From contig JAGWNT010000028.1 of NCBI GenBank assembly GCA_028871195.1, forward strand, positions 1 through 42,407: a stretch of DNA of 42,407 nt, written 5' to 3'. Source of the DNA: REEB85 sp018971455 (GTDB lineage: Bacteria > Pseudomonadota > Alphaproteobacteria > Acetobacterales > Acetobacteraceae). Below are positions 24,049 through 32,198 of the stretch, piece after piece. The position numbers and the translations under genes are program-made. How positions within the stretch are numbered: position 1 is the first letter of the stretch; each line of letters begins with the position of its first letter. The notes under the pieces are model-generated. The model searched no databases. It was not told the DNA's origin and worked only from the letters and a program-made list of their open reading frames with translations.

Positions 24049-24893
24049 GCTCCCTCGCTCCACAGCCGCGCCAGGGCGGCGTCCAGCCAGTCGAGATCCG
24101 GGCCCCAGGCGGCCTGGGCGGCGGCGATGTCGGCGGCGTCGCGGACGAATTCGAGCGCCGGCGGCAGACCCGCCGGCTGGCGGTGAACGGCGCGGCAGAG
24201 CGGATAATCGCGCACGCGCCGCTCCGGCGCGTGGGTGGTAAAAAGGGCCAGGCACGGCACCGCGAAGGCATCGGCCAGATGCACCATGGCGGTGTCGGCG
24301 GACACCACCAGCCGGGCGCCGGCCACCAGCGCGCACAGTTCGGCGAGGCTCGCGGCCGGCGGCAGTTGGGCCTGGCTGCACGCCCGCGCGCCGCGCCCGG
24401 CGAGCCAAGCCAGGATATGGGCATGAACCGGGTCGGGCATGCTGCGCAGCGGGGTGGATGTTCGCGGGCAGACCAGCACGTAGCCCGGCCGCGCCGGCGG
24501 GGCGATGCCGAGGCGCGGCGCCAGCCAGGTGTTGCGCCGCGCCGCCGTCGGCACGCCCCGCGGGTCGAGCCCCAGCCGGGCGAGGAAGAAATCGATCATG
24601 GCGGTGGCGCGGAATGCCGGGTCGAAGGCGAAGTCGCGCAGGTCGATGACCCGTTCGAAGGCGGCGGCCGGCGGGAAGGGCCGGTCGGGCGTGGCGTGCT
24701 CCCACGGCAGCTCGGCGATCTCGGCCAGATCGGCCGCGGTGGCATAGAGCTCGCCGAGCAGCGGCGGCAGGCCGGGCAGGCGGAACAGCACCGGCCGTTC
24801 GGGGAAGGCGGCGCATGCCAGCGCCTGCAGGCCGATGATGCCGTCGCCCAGGGTGCGGCCGAAGCCGTTCAGGATGGCGGTGCGGGGAATCAG
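24045..24893 (-). CDS. Family 9-like glycosyltransferase (heptosyltransferase type), start uncertain or frameshifted
   Basis: The reading frame from 24893 codes for about 282 residues: LIPRTAILNGFGRTLGDGII then GLQALACAAFPERP, a central region, and the donor-binding block ADTAMVHLADAFAVPCLALF of GT9 enzymes with the DTAxxHLA motif. GT9 enzymes add heptose or related sugars to lipopolysaccharide core or other glycans. No ATG, GTG or TTG precedes the conserved N-terminus in frame; the first is an internal GTG at 24791. The ATG at 24925 that overlaps the previous stop (ATGA) is one frame off and meets TGA at 24892-24890. So the gene has a -1 frameshift or indel, or a non-AUG start (CTG 24893, ATT 24890 or ATT 24920). 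Confidence 0.7.
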   Translation of the reverse strand: MIPRTAILNGFGRTLGDGIIGLQALACAAFPERPVLFRLPGLPPLLGELYATAADLAEIAELPWEHATPDRPFPPAAAFERVIDLRDFAFDPAFRATAMIDFFLARLGLDPRGVPTAARRNTWLAPRLGIAPPARPGYVLVCPRTSTPLRSMPDPVHAHILAWLAGRGARACSQAQLPPAASLAELCALVAGARLVVSADTAMVHLADAFAVPCLALFTTHAPERRVRDYPLCRAVHRQPAGLPPALEFVRDAADIAAAQAAWGPDLDWLDAALARLWSEGA

Positions 24894-24921
24894 TAATATG
24901 CCATGATTGTTATGAGGAATA

Positions 24922-25575
24922 TCATTCGGGCCGGGCGAGGTTCTGCCGCACCCCCTCGCCGCCCGGGATCACCGCGAAGCGCTTGAGCAGGAAGTAGAGC
25001 CGCGTCGGCTCCGCCACATCCGGCGCCAGCACCTCGATCTCGTCGTAATGCTTGAGCATGCCCATCAGCACCTCGGGGCCCGAATTGCCGCCGGCCACCG
25101 GGGCGCGGATGTCGATATAGCAGCGGAACTGGGTGCCGAGGCGGCGATGCACGGGCAGCGACCAGCTCAGCACCACCTCGCCCGAGCCGGAGAGCGACAG
25201 GCGCATCGGCAGGGTGGTGTAGCGCGGCCGGCCGGCATGGCGGTCCTCGGCGCCGGCGAGGTTGCGCAGATAGTCATCCGTGCCGTAGCGCACCACCAGC
25301 AGGTGCCAGCCGCGGATCGAGCGGCGGACCTGATCGTAATCGTGCCGGGTCAGCCCGCGGGCGATGACGACGCGCTGGCGGGTGGCCTGGATCTCCAGCA
25401 GCTCGCCGACCAGCGAGGTGAAGAGCCGCCAGCCGGACCAGACCACGAGCACCACGAAGGTCGCCACCGCGATGTCGAGCAGGAAGCCGAGCAGGGCCAC
25501 CGGCCCCGGAATGTGCAGCGGGTCGATGCCAAGCAGGCTCGCCAGCAGACCGGTCATCACGCCGAAATTGCTCAT
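24922..25575 (-). CDS. Single-span membrane protein of unknown function
   Basis: 217 residues. A hydrophobic segment at about 27-47 (VALLGFLLDIAVATFVVLVV) is the only clear membrane helix. Behind it lies a cytoplasmic or periplasmic domain with mixed strands, including RHDYDQVRRSIRGWHLLVVR and FRCYIDIRAPVAGGNSGPEV. I do not recognise the family. It is the first of three tightly spaced minus-strand genes with the glycosyltransferase and DUF1491; its TGA overlaps an ATG (24925-24923). It diverges from the small gene at 25672, with 96 bases between starts. Confidence 0.72.
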   Translation of the reverse strand: MSNFGVMTGLLASLLGIDPLHIPGPVALLGFLLDIAVATFVVLVVWSGWRLFTSLVGELLEIQATRQRVVIARGLTRHDYDQVRRSIRGWHLLVVRYGTDDYLRNLAGAEDRHAGRPRYTTLPMRLSLSGSGEVVLSWSLPVHRRLGTQFRCYIDIRAPVAGGNSGPEVLMGMLKHYDEIEVLAPDVAEPTRLYFLLKRFAVIPGGEGVRQNLARPE

Positions 25576-25671
25576 GCCGCCCCAGACTCCCTCACTGCAC
25601 GCCGTTCACCGGCATGGACTTGAAGCAGTCCGGCGAGGCTGTCAAAACCGCCGCGCAGCGATGAGGGTGCG

Positions 25672-25875
25672 ATGAGCAAAGAGATGACCGAGGGCCAGCG
25701 CGCCTACGAGGCCAAACGGGCGGCCAAGGCGGGCATGAGCCTGGACAAATGGATGGCCCTCAAGGCGCGCGAGCGCGCCGCCGAGGCGCGGGCCCAGGCC
25801 GCGGTGCCGCCGCCGGCGCCGAAGAAGCCGGGCCTGCTCTCCCGGCTGATCGACCGCGCGCACAAGCCGCTTTGA
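25672..25875 (+). CDS. Small conserved-looking protein of unknown function
   Basis: 67 residues, rich in Ala, Lys and Arg. The sequence MSKEMTEGQRAYEAKRAAKA continues GMSLDKWMALKARER, a helical stretch I associate with short uncharacterised alphaproteobacterial proteins, then a PPPAPKKPG hinge and a basic amphipathic end LLSRLIDRAHKPL. GAGGG five bases before the ATG supports translation. Its stop (25873-25875) directly abuts the end of the convergent cytochrome b561 gene. Function is unknown. Confidence 0.7.
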   Translation: MSKEMTEGQRAYEAKRAAKAGMSLDKWMALKARERAAEARAQAAVPPPAPKKPGLLSRLIDRAHKPL

Positions 25876-26409
25876 CTACAGCATCCGCCGCAGCAGCCCG
25901 TCGCGGCGGATGAAGATGTGATAGGCAGCCCCCAGCAGATGGGCGGCGATCAGCACCATCAGCGTGAGCGCGCCGAGGCGGTGCAGCGTGGACAGCAGCG
26001 GGGCGATCGTCTCGTCATGGCCGATCGGCGTGGGGATCGTCACAAATCCCCAGTATTTCAGCGGAAAGCCCCAGGCCGTGGTGTCCAGCACGCCCATCAC
26101 CGGCTGGATCAGCAGCATCGCGTAGAGGGCGGCGTGGTTGATGCCGGCGGCGCGGCGGATCAGCGCCGGCGTGCCGGCCGGCAGCGGGGGTGCGCCCCGG
26201 CTCAGCCGGCGGGCCAGGCGCAGCAGCACCAGCAGGAACACGGTGAAGCCGAGGCTCTGGTGCAGATCGTAGAGGCGCAGCTTGAACGCCTCGTCCTTGG
26301 GCGCGAAGACGACCATCCAGATGCCGAGCGGGATGATCGCGGCCAGCAGGGCGGCGATCAGCCAATGCAGCCAGCGCGCGAGCGCACTGTAGCGCGGGAT
26401 ATCTGGCAT
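25876..26409 (-). CDS. Cytochrome b561
   Basis: 177 residues with four membrane helices. The haem-ligand pattern of the bacterial b561 (CybB) family is present: RWLHWLIAALLA, YDLHQSLGFT, INHAALYAMLL and a last helix TLHRLGALTLMVLIAAHLLG. These proteins carry two b haems and pass electrons between quinone and periplasmic acceptors, including superoxide. The ATG at 26409, with AGGGAG eight to nine bases upstream, is preferred over an upstream in-frame start at 26469 that would overlap the divergent gene at 26454. Confidence 0.9.
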   Translation of the reverse strand: MPDIPRYSALARWLHWLIAALLAAIIPLGIWMVVFAPKDEAFKLRLYDLHQSLGFTVFLLVLLRLARRLSRGAPPLPAGTPALIRRAAGINHAALYAMLLIQPVMGVLDTTAWGFPLKYWGFVTIPTPIGHDETIAPLLSTLHRLGALTLMVLIAAHLLGAAYHIFIRRDGLLRRML

Positions 26410-26453
26410 CGCGGCATCTCCCTCGTGGCCGGGGGCAGCATGGCCCATCGGCG

Positions 26454-27395
26454 ATGATCCCGACAACACTTGCCGCCCATGCCGATTGGAGCGTCGATCC
26501 GCGCAAGCGCTGGATGGCCTGCGCGCGGCGGGCGGGGGATGGCTGGGTGCTGGGCGCGCCGGCGCCGGTGGGCGAGGTGGCCGGGCTGCTCGGCCGGCTG
26601 CGCGCGCTGGCCGATGGCGGCGCGGTGGCGCTGGGGGTGGACATGCCGCTCGGTCTGCCGCGCGCCTATGCGGCGCGGCACGCGGCGGAGGCGGATTTCC
26701 CGGCGTTCCTGCGCGGGCTCGCCCACCGGCCGGATTTCTTCGCGGTGTGCGCGCGGCCCGACGAGATTTCCGCTGCCCGCCCCTTCTACCCGCGGCGCGG
26801 CGTGGCGGGGATGCGCCGCGCCGAGCTGTGGGGGGCGCTCGGGCTGGACGGACCGGACGACCTCTCCCGCGCCTGCGACCGGGCGACGGCCGACCGGCCG
26901 GCGGGGGCCTGTCTGTTCTGGACGCTGGGGCCCAATCAATCCGGCAAGGCGGCCCTGGCGGCGTGGCGCGAGCTGCTGCTGCCGGCGCTGGGGCGGGGCG
27001 AGGCGCTGCATCTCTGGCCGTTCGAGGGGGAGTATCGCGCCCTGCTCGCCCAGGGCGGGGTGACGGTGGCGGAGACCTATCCGGCCGAGGCGCTGCGCCA
27101 GCTCGGCCTGGTGCTGCGCGGCAGCAAGCGGCGACAGGCCGACCGCGCGGCCCTGGCGCCGGCGCTGGCGGCGGCGATGGCGGGGCTGGCCGTGGCGCCG
27201 GAGGCGCCGATGCGCGCGGCGATGGCGGACGGGTTCGGCGCCGAGGCGGCCGGCGAGGATCGTTTCGACTGCACGCTGGGGGTGCTCTGCGTCATCGCCG
27301 TGCTGGCCGGCCGCCGGCCCGACGCGGCGCCGGCCGACACGTGGGTGCGCCGCTGGGAGGGCTGGGTGCTCGGGCAGACCGCCCGGCTGGTGTGA
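26454..27395 (+). CDS. DUF429-like protein, predicted RNase H-fold nuclease
   Basis: 313 residues. The opening AHADWSVDPRKRWMACARR and the strand AVALGVDMPLGLPRAYAARH, with Asp residues in ADWS and GVDMP, resemble DUF429 proteins, thought to have an RNase H-like fold. A later region LHLWPFEGEYRALL with AETYPAEALRQLG, and a C-terminal DRFDCTLGVLCVIAV, also fit. No activity is established. The gene diverges from cytochrome b561, whose start is 44 bases away; no clear ribosome site is seen at the ATG. Confidence 0.6.
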   Translation: MIPTTLAAHADWSVDPRKRWMACARRAGDGWVLGAPAPVGEVAGLLGRLRALADGGAVALGVDMPLGLPRAYAARHAAEADFPAFLRGLAHRPDFFAVCARPDEISAARPFYPRRGVAGMRRAELWGALGLDGPDDLSRACDRATADRPAGACLFWTLGPNQSGKAALAAWRELLLPALGRGEALHLWPFEGEYRALLAQGGVTVAETYPAEALRQLGLVLRGSKRRQADRAALAPALAAAMAGLAVAPEAPMRAAMADGFGAEAAGEDRFDCTLGVLCVIAVLAGRRPDAAPADTWVRRWEGWVLGQTARLV

Positions 27396-27581
27396 GCTAT
27401 TTCATAGATTCATCCCGCCCGCGGCTATAGCCTCCGGCCCCACAGCCGACCTTCTTTGCGGCCGGCTGCCAAGTGCCGTTCGTGTCGGAGGGCGACGCCG
27501 CGCGGGATGCCATGTCCGCGCCGCTTGCCCGCATGCGATCTCGTCTCCGAACCAGTCGTTGCAACACCGCGCGAGGACGTC

Positions 27582-28487
27582 ATGGGCAATATTCTGCTTC
27601 TCTTCGTCTGCCTGATGCTTGGCATTGGCCTGCGCTGGCTGAACCGCATGCCGGAAGCCGCGCCCGCAGCGCTCAACGCCTTCGTCATCAACATCTCCCT
27701 GCCGGCGCTGGTGCTGGTGCAGCTGCACGGCATGGTGCTGCGTTCCGGGCTGGTCTTCGCCGTCGCCATGCCGTGGATGCTGTTTGCCGTGGGCTGCGCC
27801 TTCTTCTGGGCGGCCGGGCGGATGTTGCGCCTGGACACGCCGACGGTGGGCGCCCTGATGCTCGCCGGCGGGCTTGCCAACACCTCCTTCGTCGGGCTGC
27901 CGATGATCGAGGCGTTCTATGGCCGGGCCGAAATGTCGGTGGGCATTCTGATCGACCAGCTCGGCACCTATCTCGTGCTGAGCACGGTGGGCATATTCAT
28001 CGCCGCCGCCTTCGCGGGGGGCTCCGTCTCGCGGGCGGAAGTGGTTCGCCGGATCGTCACCTTCCCGCCGCTGCTGGCGCTGGCGGTGGCGGTGCTGCTC
28101 AGCGGCGTCGCCTACCCGCACTGGCTGAACGAGTTGCTCGGGCGGCTGAGTGTCACGCTGGTGCCGCTGGCGCTGGTTTCGGTGGGGCTGCAATTGCGAC
28201 TGACCGCGCTCGAGGGGAATGTGCGGGCGCTGCTGACCGGGCTCGGCTTCAAGCTCGTTCTCGGGCCGGCGGTGATCGCGCTGGTCTATCTGCTGCTGCT
28301 GCACGTCAGCGGCGAGACCGTCCGCGTGACGCTGTTCGAGGCGGCCATGGGGCCGATGATCGGCGGCGCGATCGTCGCCAGCCAGAGCCGGCTCAATCCG
28401 CCGCTGGTCTCGCTCATGGTCGGCACGGGGATCACGCTGTCCTTCGTCACCCTGCCGCTTTGGTACTTGGCGCTGGCGGCGTTCTGA
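27582..28487 (+). CDS. AEC family transporter (auxin efflux carrier type)
   Basis: 301 residues, ten hydrophobic helices in two five-helix halves. The first half has LNAFVINISLPALVLVQL with the family's P-A-L pattern and GLANTSFVGLPMIEAFYG; the second half has LLALAVAVLLSGVAYPHWLN and VTLVPLALVSVGLQLRL. Bacterial AEC proteins export or import malonate, malate and other organic acids. The ATG at 27582 follows GAGGACGTC; the frame upstream has no similarity and is rejected. The neighbour on the other strand is the hydroxy-acid operon end, which makes an organic-acid substrate plausible but unproven. Confidence 0.9.
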   Translation: MGNILLLFVCLMLGIGLRWLNRMPEAAPAALNAFVINISLPALVLVQLHGMVLRSGLVFAVAMPWMLFAVGCAFFWAAGRMLRLDTPTVGALMLAGGLANTSFVGLPMIEAFYGRAEMSVGILIDQLGTYLVLSTVGIFIAAAFAGGSVSRAEVVRRIVTFPPLLALAVAVLLSGVAYPHWLNELLGRLSVTLVPLALVSVGLQLRLTALEGNVRALLTGLGFKLVLGPAVIALVYLLLLHVSGETVRVTLFEAAMGPMIGGAIVASQSRLNPPLVSLMVGTGITLSFVTLPLWYLALAAF

Positions 28488-28506
28488 CGCCCGACGCTGG
28501 GCGGGC

Positions 28507-29481
28507 CTACCGCCCGCCCAGCTCGTCCTCGACATGGGCGCGCAGGATGTCGTCGAAGGTGGCTTCGGCCTGGAAGCCCAGCGCGTGCGCGCGCCTGGTG
28601 TCGAAGCGTTGCGGCCAGCCGGTGACCATGCGGGTGATCAGCGGGTCCGGCTCGCGGCGGATGAGGGCGACCGCCTTCTCGCCGGCGACGCGGCGCAGGG
28701 CCGCGATCTGTTCGGCGACCGTGGCGGAGAGCCCGGGCATCATCAGGCTGCGCCGCCAGCCCATCGGTGCCAGGTCGATGCTGGCGGCGTGGAGCAGGAA
28801 GGCGATGGCGGCGCGCGGGCTTGCGTGCCAGGAGCGCACCTCCTCGCCGACCGGCAGGATCGCCTCCTGGCCGGCCAGCGGCTCGCGCATGATGTTGGAG
28901 AAGAAGCCCGAGGCCGCCTTGTTCGGGCGGCCGGGGCGGATGCAGATATTGGGCAGGCGCAGGCCGATGCCGTCGAGCAGGCCGCGGCGGGAATAATCGG
29001 CCAGCAGCACTTCGCCGATCACCTTCTGCGTGCCGTAGCTGGTCAGCGGCGTGAGGGCGAAATCATCGCCGATGATGTCCGGGCAGGGCGCGCCGTAGAC
29101 CGCCATCGAGGAGGTGAAGACGAGGCGCGGGCAGTAGCCGTCGCCGACGGCGCGGATCGCCTCGAAGAGCGCGCGGGTGCCATCGAGATTGACGTGGTAG
29201 CCCTTGTCGAAATCGGTTTCGGCCTCGCCGGAGACGATGGCGGCGAGATGGAAGATCACGTCCGGCCGCATCGCGACGCAGGCGGCGGCGGCGCCGGGTG
29301 CCGCGAGGTCGGCCGCATGGCGCGCCAGCCGGCCGGAAAACCCCGATGGCGGAGGCGGCTCGACGATGTCGGCGAGGGTCAGCGCGGTCACGCCACGGCC
29401 GGCCAGCGCTCCCTGCCCGACCAGGCGTTCGGTGAGCTTGCGCCCGATCATGCCGGCCGCGCCGGTGATGAGGGCGTGCAT
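28507..29481 (-). CDS. denD: DenD-like D-erythronate dehydrogenase (extended SDR)
   Basis: 324 residues. NAD-binding GAAGMIGRK with Gly7, Gly10 and Gly13, the block VIFHLAAIVSGEAETDF and the active-site pattern FTSSMAVYG, then Tyr149 and Lys153 in TSYGTQKVIGE, are those of extended short-chain dehydrogenases. The run SGEAETDFDKGYHVNLDGTR and RPNICIRPGRPNKAASGFFS are characteristic of DenD, known to oxidise D-erythronate at C2. It is the last gene of the transporter operon and overlaps the flavoenzyme gene by one base (TGATG). Usual DenD partners (OtnK, OtnC, OtnI) are absent, so the true substrate may be a different hydroxy acid. Confidence 0.82.
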   Translation of the reverse strand: MHALITGAAGMIGRKLTERLVGQGALAGRGVTALTLADIVEPPPPSGFSGRLARHAADLAAPGAAAACVAMRPDVIFHLAAIVSGEAETDFDKGYHVNLDGTRALFEAIRAVGDGYCPRLVFTSSMAVYGAPCPDIIGDDFALTPLTSYGTQKVIGEVLLADYSRRGLLDGIGLRLPNICIRPGRPNKAASGFFSNIMREPLAGQEAILPVGEEVRSWHASPRAAIAFLLHAASIDLAPMGWRRSLMMPGLSATVAEQIAALRRVAGEKAVALIRREPDPLITRMVTGWPQRFDTRRAHALGFQAEATFDDILRAHVEDELGGR

Positions 29482-30872
29482 CAGAACACCTTGCCGGGAT
29501 TCATGATGTGGTGCGGATCGAGTGCGGCCTTGATGCGGGCCATGACGTCAAGCTCCGCCGGCGAGCGGGTGTGGCCGAGATAGGATTTCTTGAGCAGGCC
29601 GATGCCGTGCTCGGCGGAGACCGAACCGGCGAAGGCGCGGACGCGGGCATAGACGATGGCGTCGATCTCCTTCTTGGTCGGGCCGTCCGCCGCCTGCTTG
29701 ACGCAGATATGGATGTTGCTGTCGGCGATGTGGCCGAACCACAGCGTCGGCATGGCGGGATCGCGGGCGGCGAGGTGGGCTTTGCAGTCGTCGATGAATT
29801 CCTGCATGCGGCCGATCGGGATGCTGACGTCGAAGCCGACATGCGGGTGGAAGCTGCGGCCGAACTCGGCCACCGAATCGCGCAACGTCCACAGCTCGCG
29901 GCTCTCGCGATGGGACTGGGCGAGCACCGCGTCGCTCACCACCCCGTCCTCGAGGGCGGTTTCGACCAGCAGGTTGAACTGCTCGGTGTCCTGCGCCTGG
30001 TCGGCGCCGAGGCTGTCCATCAGCACGTAGACGGGCGCGCCGTCGGGCAGCGGGGCGCGGCAGCCATGGGCGGTGATGGCGAGGTGGTAGAATTCCGGCC
30101 ACAGCACCTCGAACGCCGAGAGCGTGCTGCCGAGGCGGGCGCGGGCGCGGGAGAGCAGGTCGAGCACCGCGCCGTAGCCGGGCAGCGCGCAGAAGGCGGT
30201 GCAGGTGCTGGCCGGGCGCGGGAAGAGGCGCAGCACGATCCGGGTGATGACGCCGAGCGTGCCCTCGGCGCCGATGAAGACCTGCTTGAGATCGTAGCCG
30301 GCATTGTTCTTCTGCATCTTGTTGAGCATGCTCAACACCGTGCCGTCGGCGAGCACGACCTCCAGGCCGAGCACCAGCTCGCGCGTCATGCCGTAGCGCA
30401 GCACGCGGTTGCCGCCGGCGTTGGTCGAGACGTTGCCGCCGATCAGGCAGGAGCCGCGGCTGCCGATATCGAGCGGGAAGAGCAGGCCCGCGTCGTCGGC
30501 GGCGTCCTGGATCGCCTGCAGCGGCACGCCGGCCTGCACGGTGATGGTGGAGGCGGCGGTATCAACCTCCTCGATCGCGCGCATGCGCGACAGCGAGAGG
30601 GCGACGCAGCCGGCGACCGGCACGGCGCCGCCAACGAGGCCGGTGAGCCCGCCCTGCGGCACCACCGGCACGCGATGGGCGTGGCAGAGGCGCAGGATGG
30701 TGGAAACCTCGGCCGTGCTGCGGGGGTAGACGACGGCCAGCGGCTGGTCGGCGGCCTTCGCCGTCACCGCCCAGTCGTTGAAATGGCGGGCATCCATCGC
30801 CGCACCGCTGGTCAGCGCATCGCTGCCGATGGCGGCGAGGAGGGCGGCAATCAGCGGCGATGGTGCGTCCAT
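29481..30872 (-). CDS. FAD-linked oxidase, D-2-hydroxyglutarate dehydrogenase/GlcD type
   Basis: 463 residues. FAD_binding_4 domain with PVVPQGGLTGLVGGAVP near residues 69-85, SRGSCLIGGNVSTNAGGNRV and YDLKQVFIGAEGTLGVITRI; then the FAD-oxidase C-terminal domain with FGHIADSNIHI and SAEHGIGLLKKSYLGH, ending ALDPHHIMNPGKVF. This fits soluble D-2-hydroxy acid dehydrogenases, closest in pattern to D-2-hydroxyglutarate dehydrogenase, which oxidise D-2-hydroxy acids to 2-oxo acids. It starts at an ATG overlapping the DctM stop as TGATG; a GTG three bases earlier is possible. It lies between the TRAP permease and denD, so it likely acts on the imported acid. Confidence 0.88.
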   Translation of the reverse strand: MDAPSPLIAALLAAIGSDALTSGAAMDARHFNDWAVTAKAADQPLAVVYPRSTAEVSTILRLCHAHRVPVVPQGGLTGLVGGAVPVAGCVALSLSRMRAIEEVDTAASTITVQAGVPLQAIQDAADDAGLLFPLDIGSRGSCLIGGNVSTNAGGNRVLRYGMTRELVLGLEVVLADGTVLSMLNKMQKNNAGYDLKQVFIGAEGTLGVITRIVLRLFPRPASTCTAFCALPGYGAVLDLLSRARARLGSTLSAFEVLWPEFYHLAITAHGCRAPLPDGAPVYVLMDSLGADQAQDTEQFNLLVETALEDGVVSDAVLAQSHRESRELWTLRDSVAEFGRSFHPHVGFDVSIPIGRMQEFIDDCKAHLAARDPAMPTLWFGHIADSNIHICVKQAADGPTKKEIDAIVYARVRAFAGSVSAEHGIGLLKKSYLGHTRSPAELDVMARIKAALDPHHIMNPGKVF

Positions 30873-32173
30873 CACATATGCTCCGGCAGGAAGGTCGAGA
30901 GGATCGGGAAGGCGATGAGAATGGCGAGGCGGATGATGTCGGTGATGACGAAGGGAATGACGCCGACGAAGATCGTGCCGATCCTGACGTCGCGCACCAC
31001 GCTCTTGATGACGAACACGTTCATGCCGACCGGCGGGTGGATGAGGCCGAGCTCGACGGTCATGACGATGATGACGCCGAACCAGATCGGGTCGAAGCCG
31101 AGCGCGGTGATCACCGGGAAGATGATCGGGATGGTGAGGATGACCATGGCCATGGCGTCCATCACGCAGCCGAGCACGAGGTACATCAGCATGATGAGCA
31201 GCAGCACGTGGTAGCGGCCGAGGCCGAGGCCGGTGAGGAATTCGGTGACGTGCTGCGGCGTCTGGGTGATGGTGAGGAAGTAGCCGAAGAGCAGCGCGCC
31301 GATCAGGATGGCGAAGATGGCCGCACTGGTGCGCAGCGCGCGCAGCAGACAGTCAAGGAACATGGCGGGGCTGAGGCGGCCGCGCAGCACGGCGATGAGG
31401 AAGGCGCCGCCGGCACCCATGCTGGCCGCCTCGGTGGGGGTGAAGGCGCCGCCGTACATGCCGCCGATGACGAACAGGAAGAGCAGCGTGATCGCCCACA
31501 CGCCGCGCACGGCGGCCAGCCGCTCGGACCAGCCGGCGCGCGGCCCGCGCGGCAGGAAGCCCGGCCGCACCCGGCCGATCACCCAGATGGTGGTGACGTA
31601 CATCAGCACCGCCAGCAGGCCGGGGATGATGCCGGCCATGTAGAGCTTGCCGACATCCTGCTGGGTGATGAGGCTGTAGACGGCCAGCACCAGCGAGGGC
31701 GGCAGAATGGCGCCGAGCGTGCCGCCGGCGGCAATGACGCCGGTGGAGAAGGATTGCGGGTAGTTGAAGCGGCGCATCTCCGGATAGGCCACGGCCGAGA
31801 AGGTGGCGGCGGTGGCCACCGAGCTTCCGGAAATCGCCGCGAAGCCCGCGCAGGCGGCGATGGTGGCCATGCCGAGCCCGCCCTTGCGGTGACCGAGGAA
31901 GCTGTTGGCGGCCTGGAACAGCTCGCCGCTCATGCCCGAGGCCGAGGCGATGGTGCCCATCAGCAGGAACAGCGGGATGACCGCGAAGCCGGCATCGGTC
32001 GCGGTGCGGATGGGCGACTGGGCGAGCAGCTTCATCGCCGGTTCGACGCCGACCAGCGCCGCGAAGCCGGCGACGCCGACCGCACCCATCGCCAGGCCGA
32101 TCGGGAAGCGCAGCAGCATCAGGGTGAACAGGGCCACGAAGCCGGCGACCGCAACGAAGCTCGGGTCCATCAT
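30872..32173 (-). CDS. dctM: TRAP transporter large permease, DctM type
   Basis: 433 residues with about 12-13 membrane helices. The pattern begins VALFTLMLLRFPIGLAMGAV, and AISGSSVATAATFSAVAYPE with GGTLGAILPPSLVLAVYS and ELGLIHPPVGMNVFVIKS are canonical DctM motifs. This is the membrane subunit that moves the substrate with sodium. It follows the dctQ gene by 25 bases and is coupled by TGATG to the flavoenzyme. An ATG at 32170 is an alternative start. Confidence 0.96.
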   Translation of the reverse strand: MMDPSFVAVAGFVALFTLMLLRFPIGLAMGAVGVAGFAALVGVEPAMKLLAQSPIRTATDAGFAVIPLFLLMGTIASASGMSGELFQAANSFLGHRKGGLGMATIAACAGFAAISGSSVATAATFSAVAYPEMRRFNYPQSFSTGVIAAGGTLGAILPPSLVLAVYSLITQQDVGKLYMAGIIPGLLAVLMYVTTIWVIGRVRPGFLPRGPRAGWSERLAAVRGVWAITLLFLFVIGGMYGGAFTPTEAASMGAGGAFLIAVLRGRLSPAMFLDCLLRALRTSAAIFAILIGALLFGYFLTITQTPQHVTEFLTGLGLGRYHVLLLIMLMYLVLGCVMDAMAMVILTIPIIFPVITALGFDPIWFGVIIVMTVELGLIHPPVGMNVFVIKSVVRDVRIGTIFVGVIPFVITDIIRLAILIAFPILSTFLPEHM

Positions 32174-32198
32174 CAGGTCCTACAATCTTGCGCCGCGT

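Noticed and set aside
27396..27581. Gap before the AEC transporter, checked for an upstream coding extension or small gene
   Set aside because: The frame is open, but the residues are Arg/Cys/Pro-rich without similarity, and the real start at 27582 has a ribosome site.
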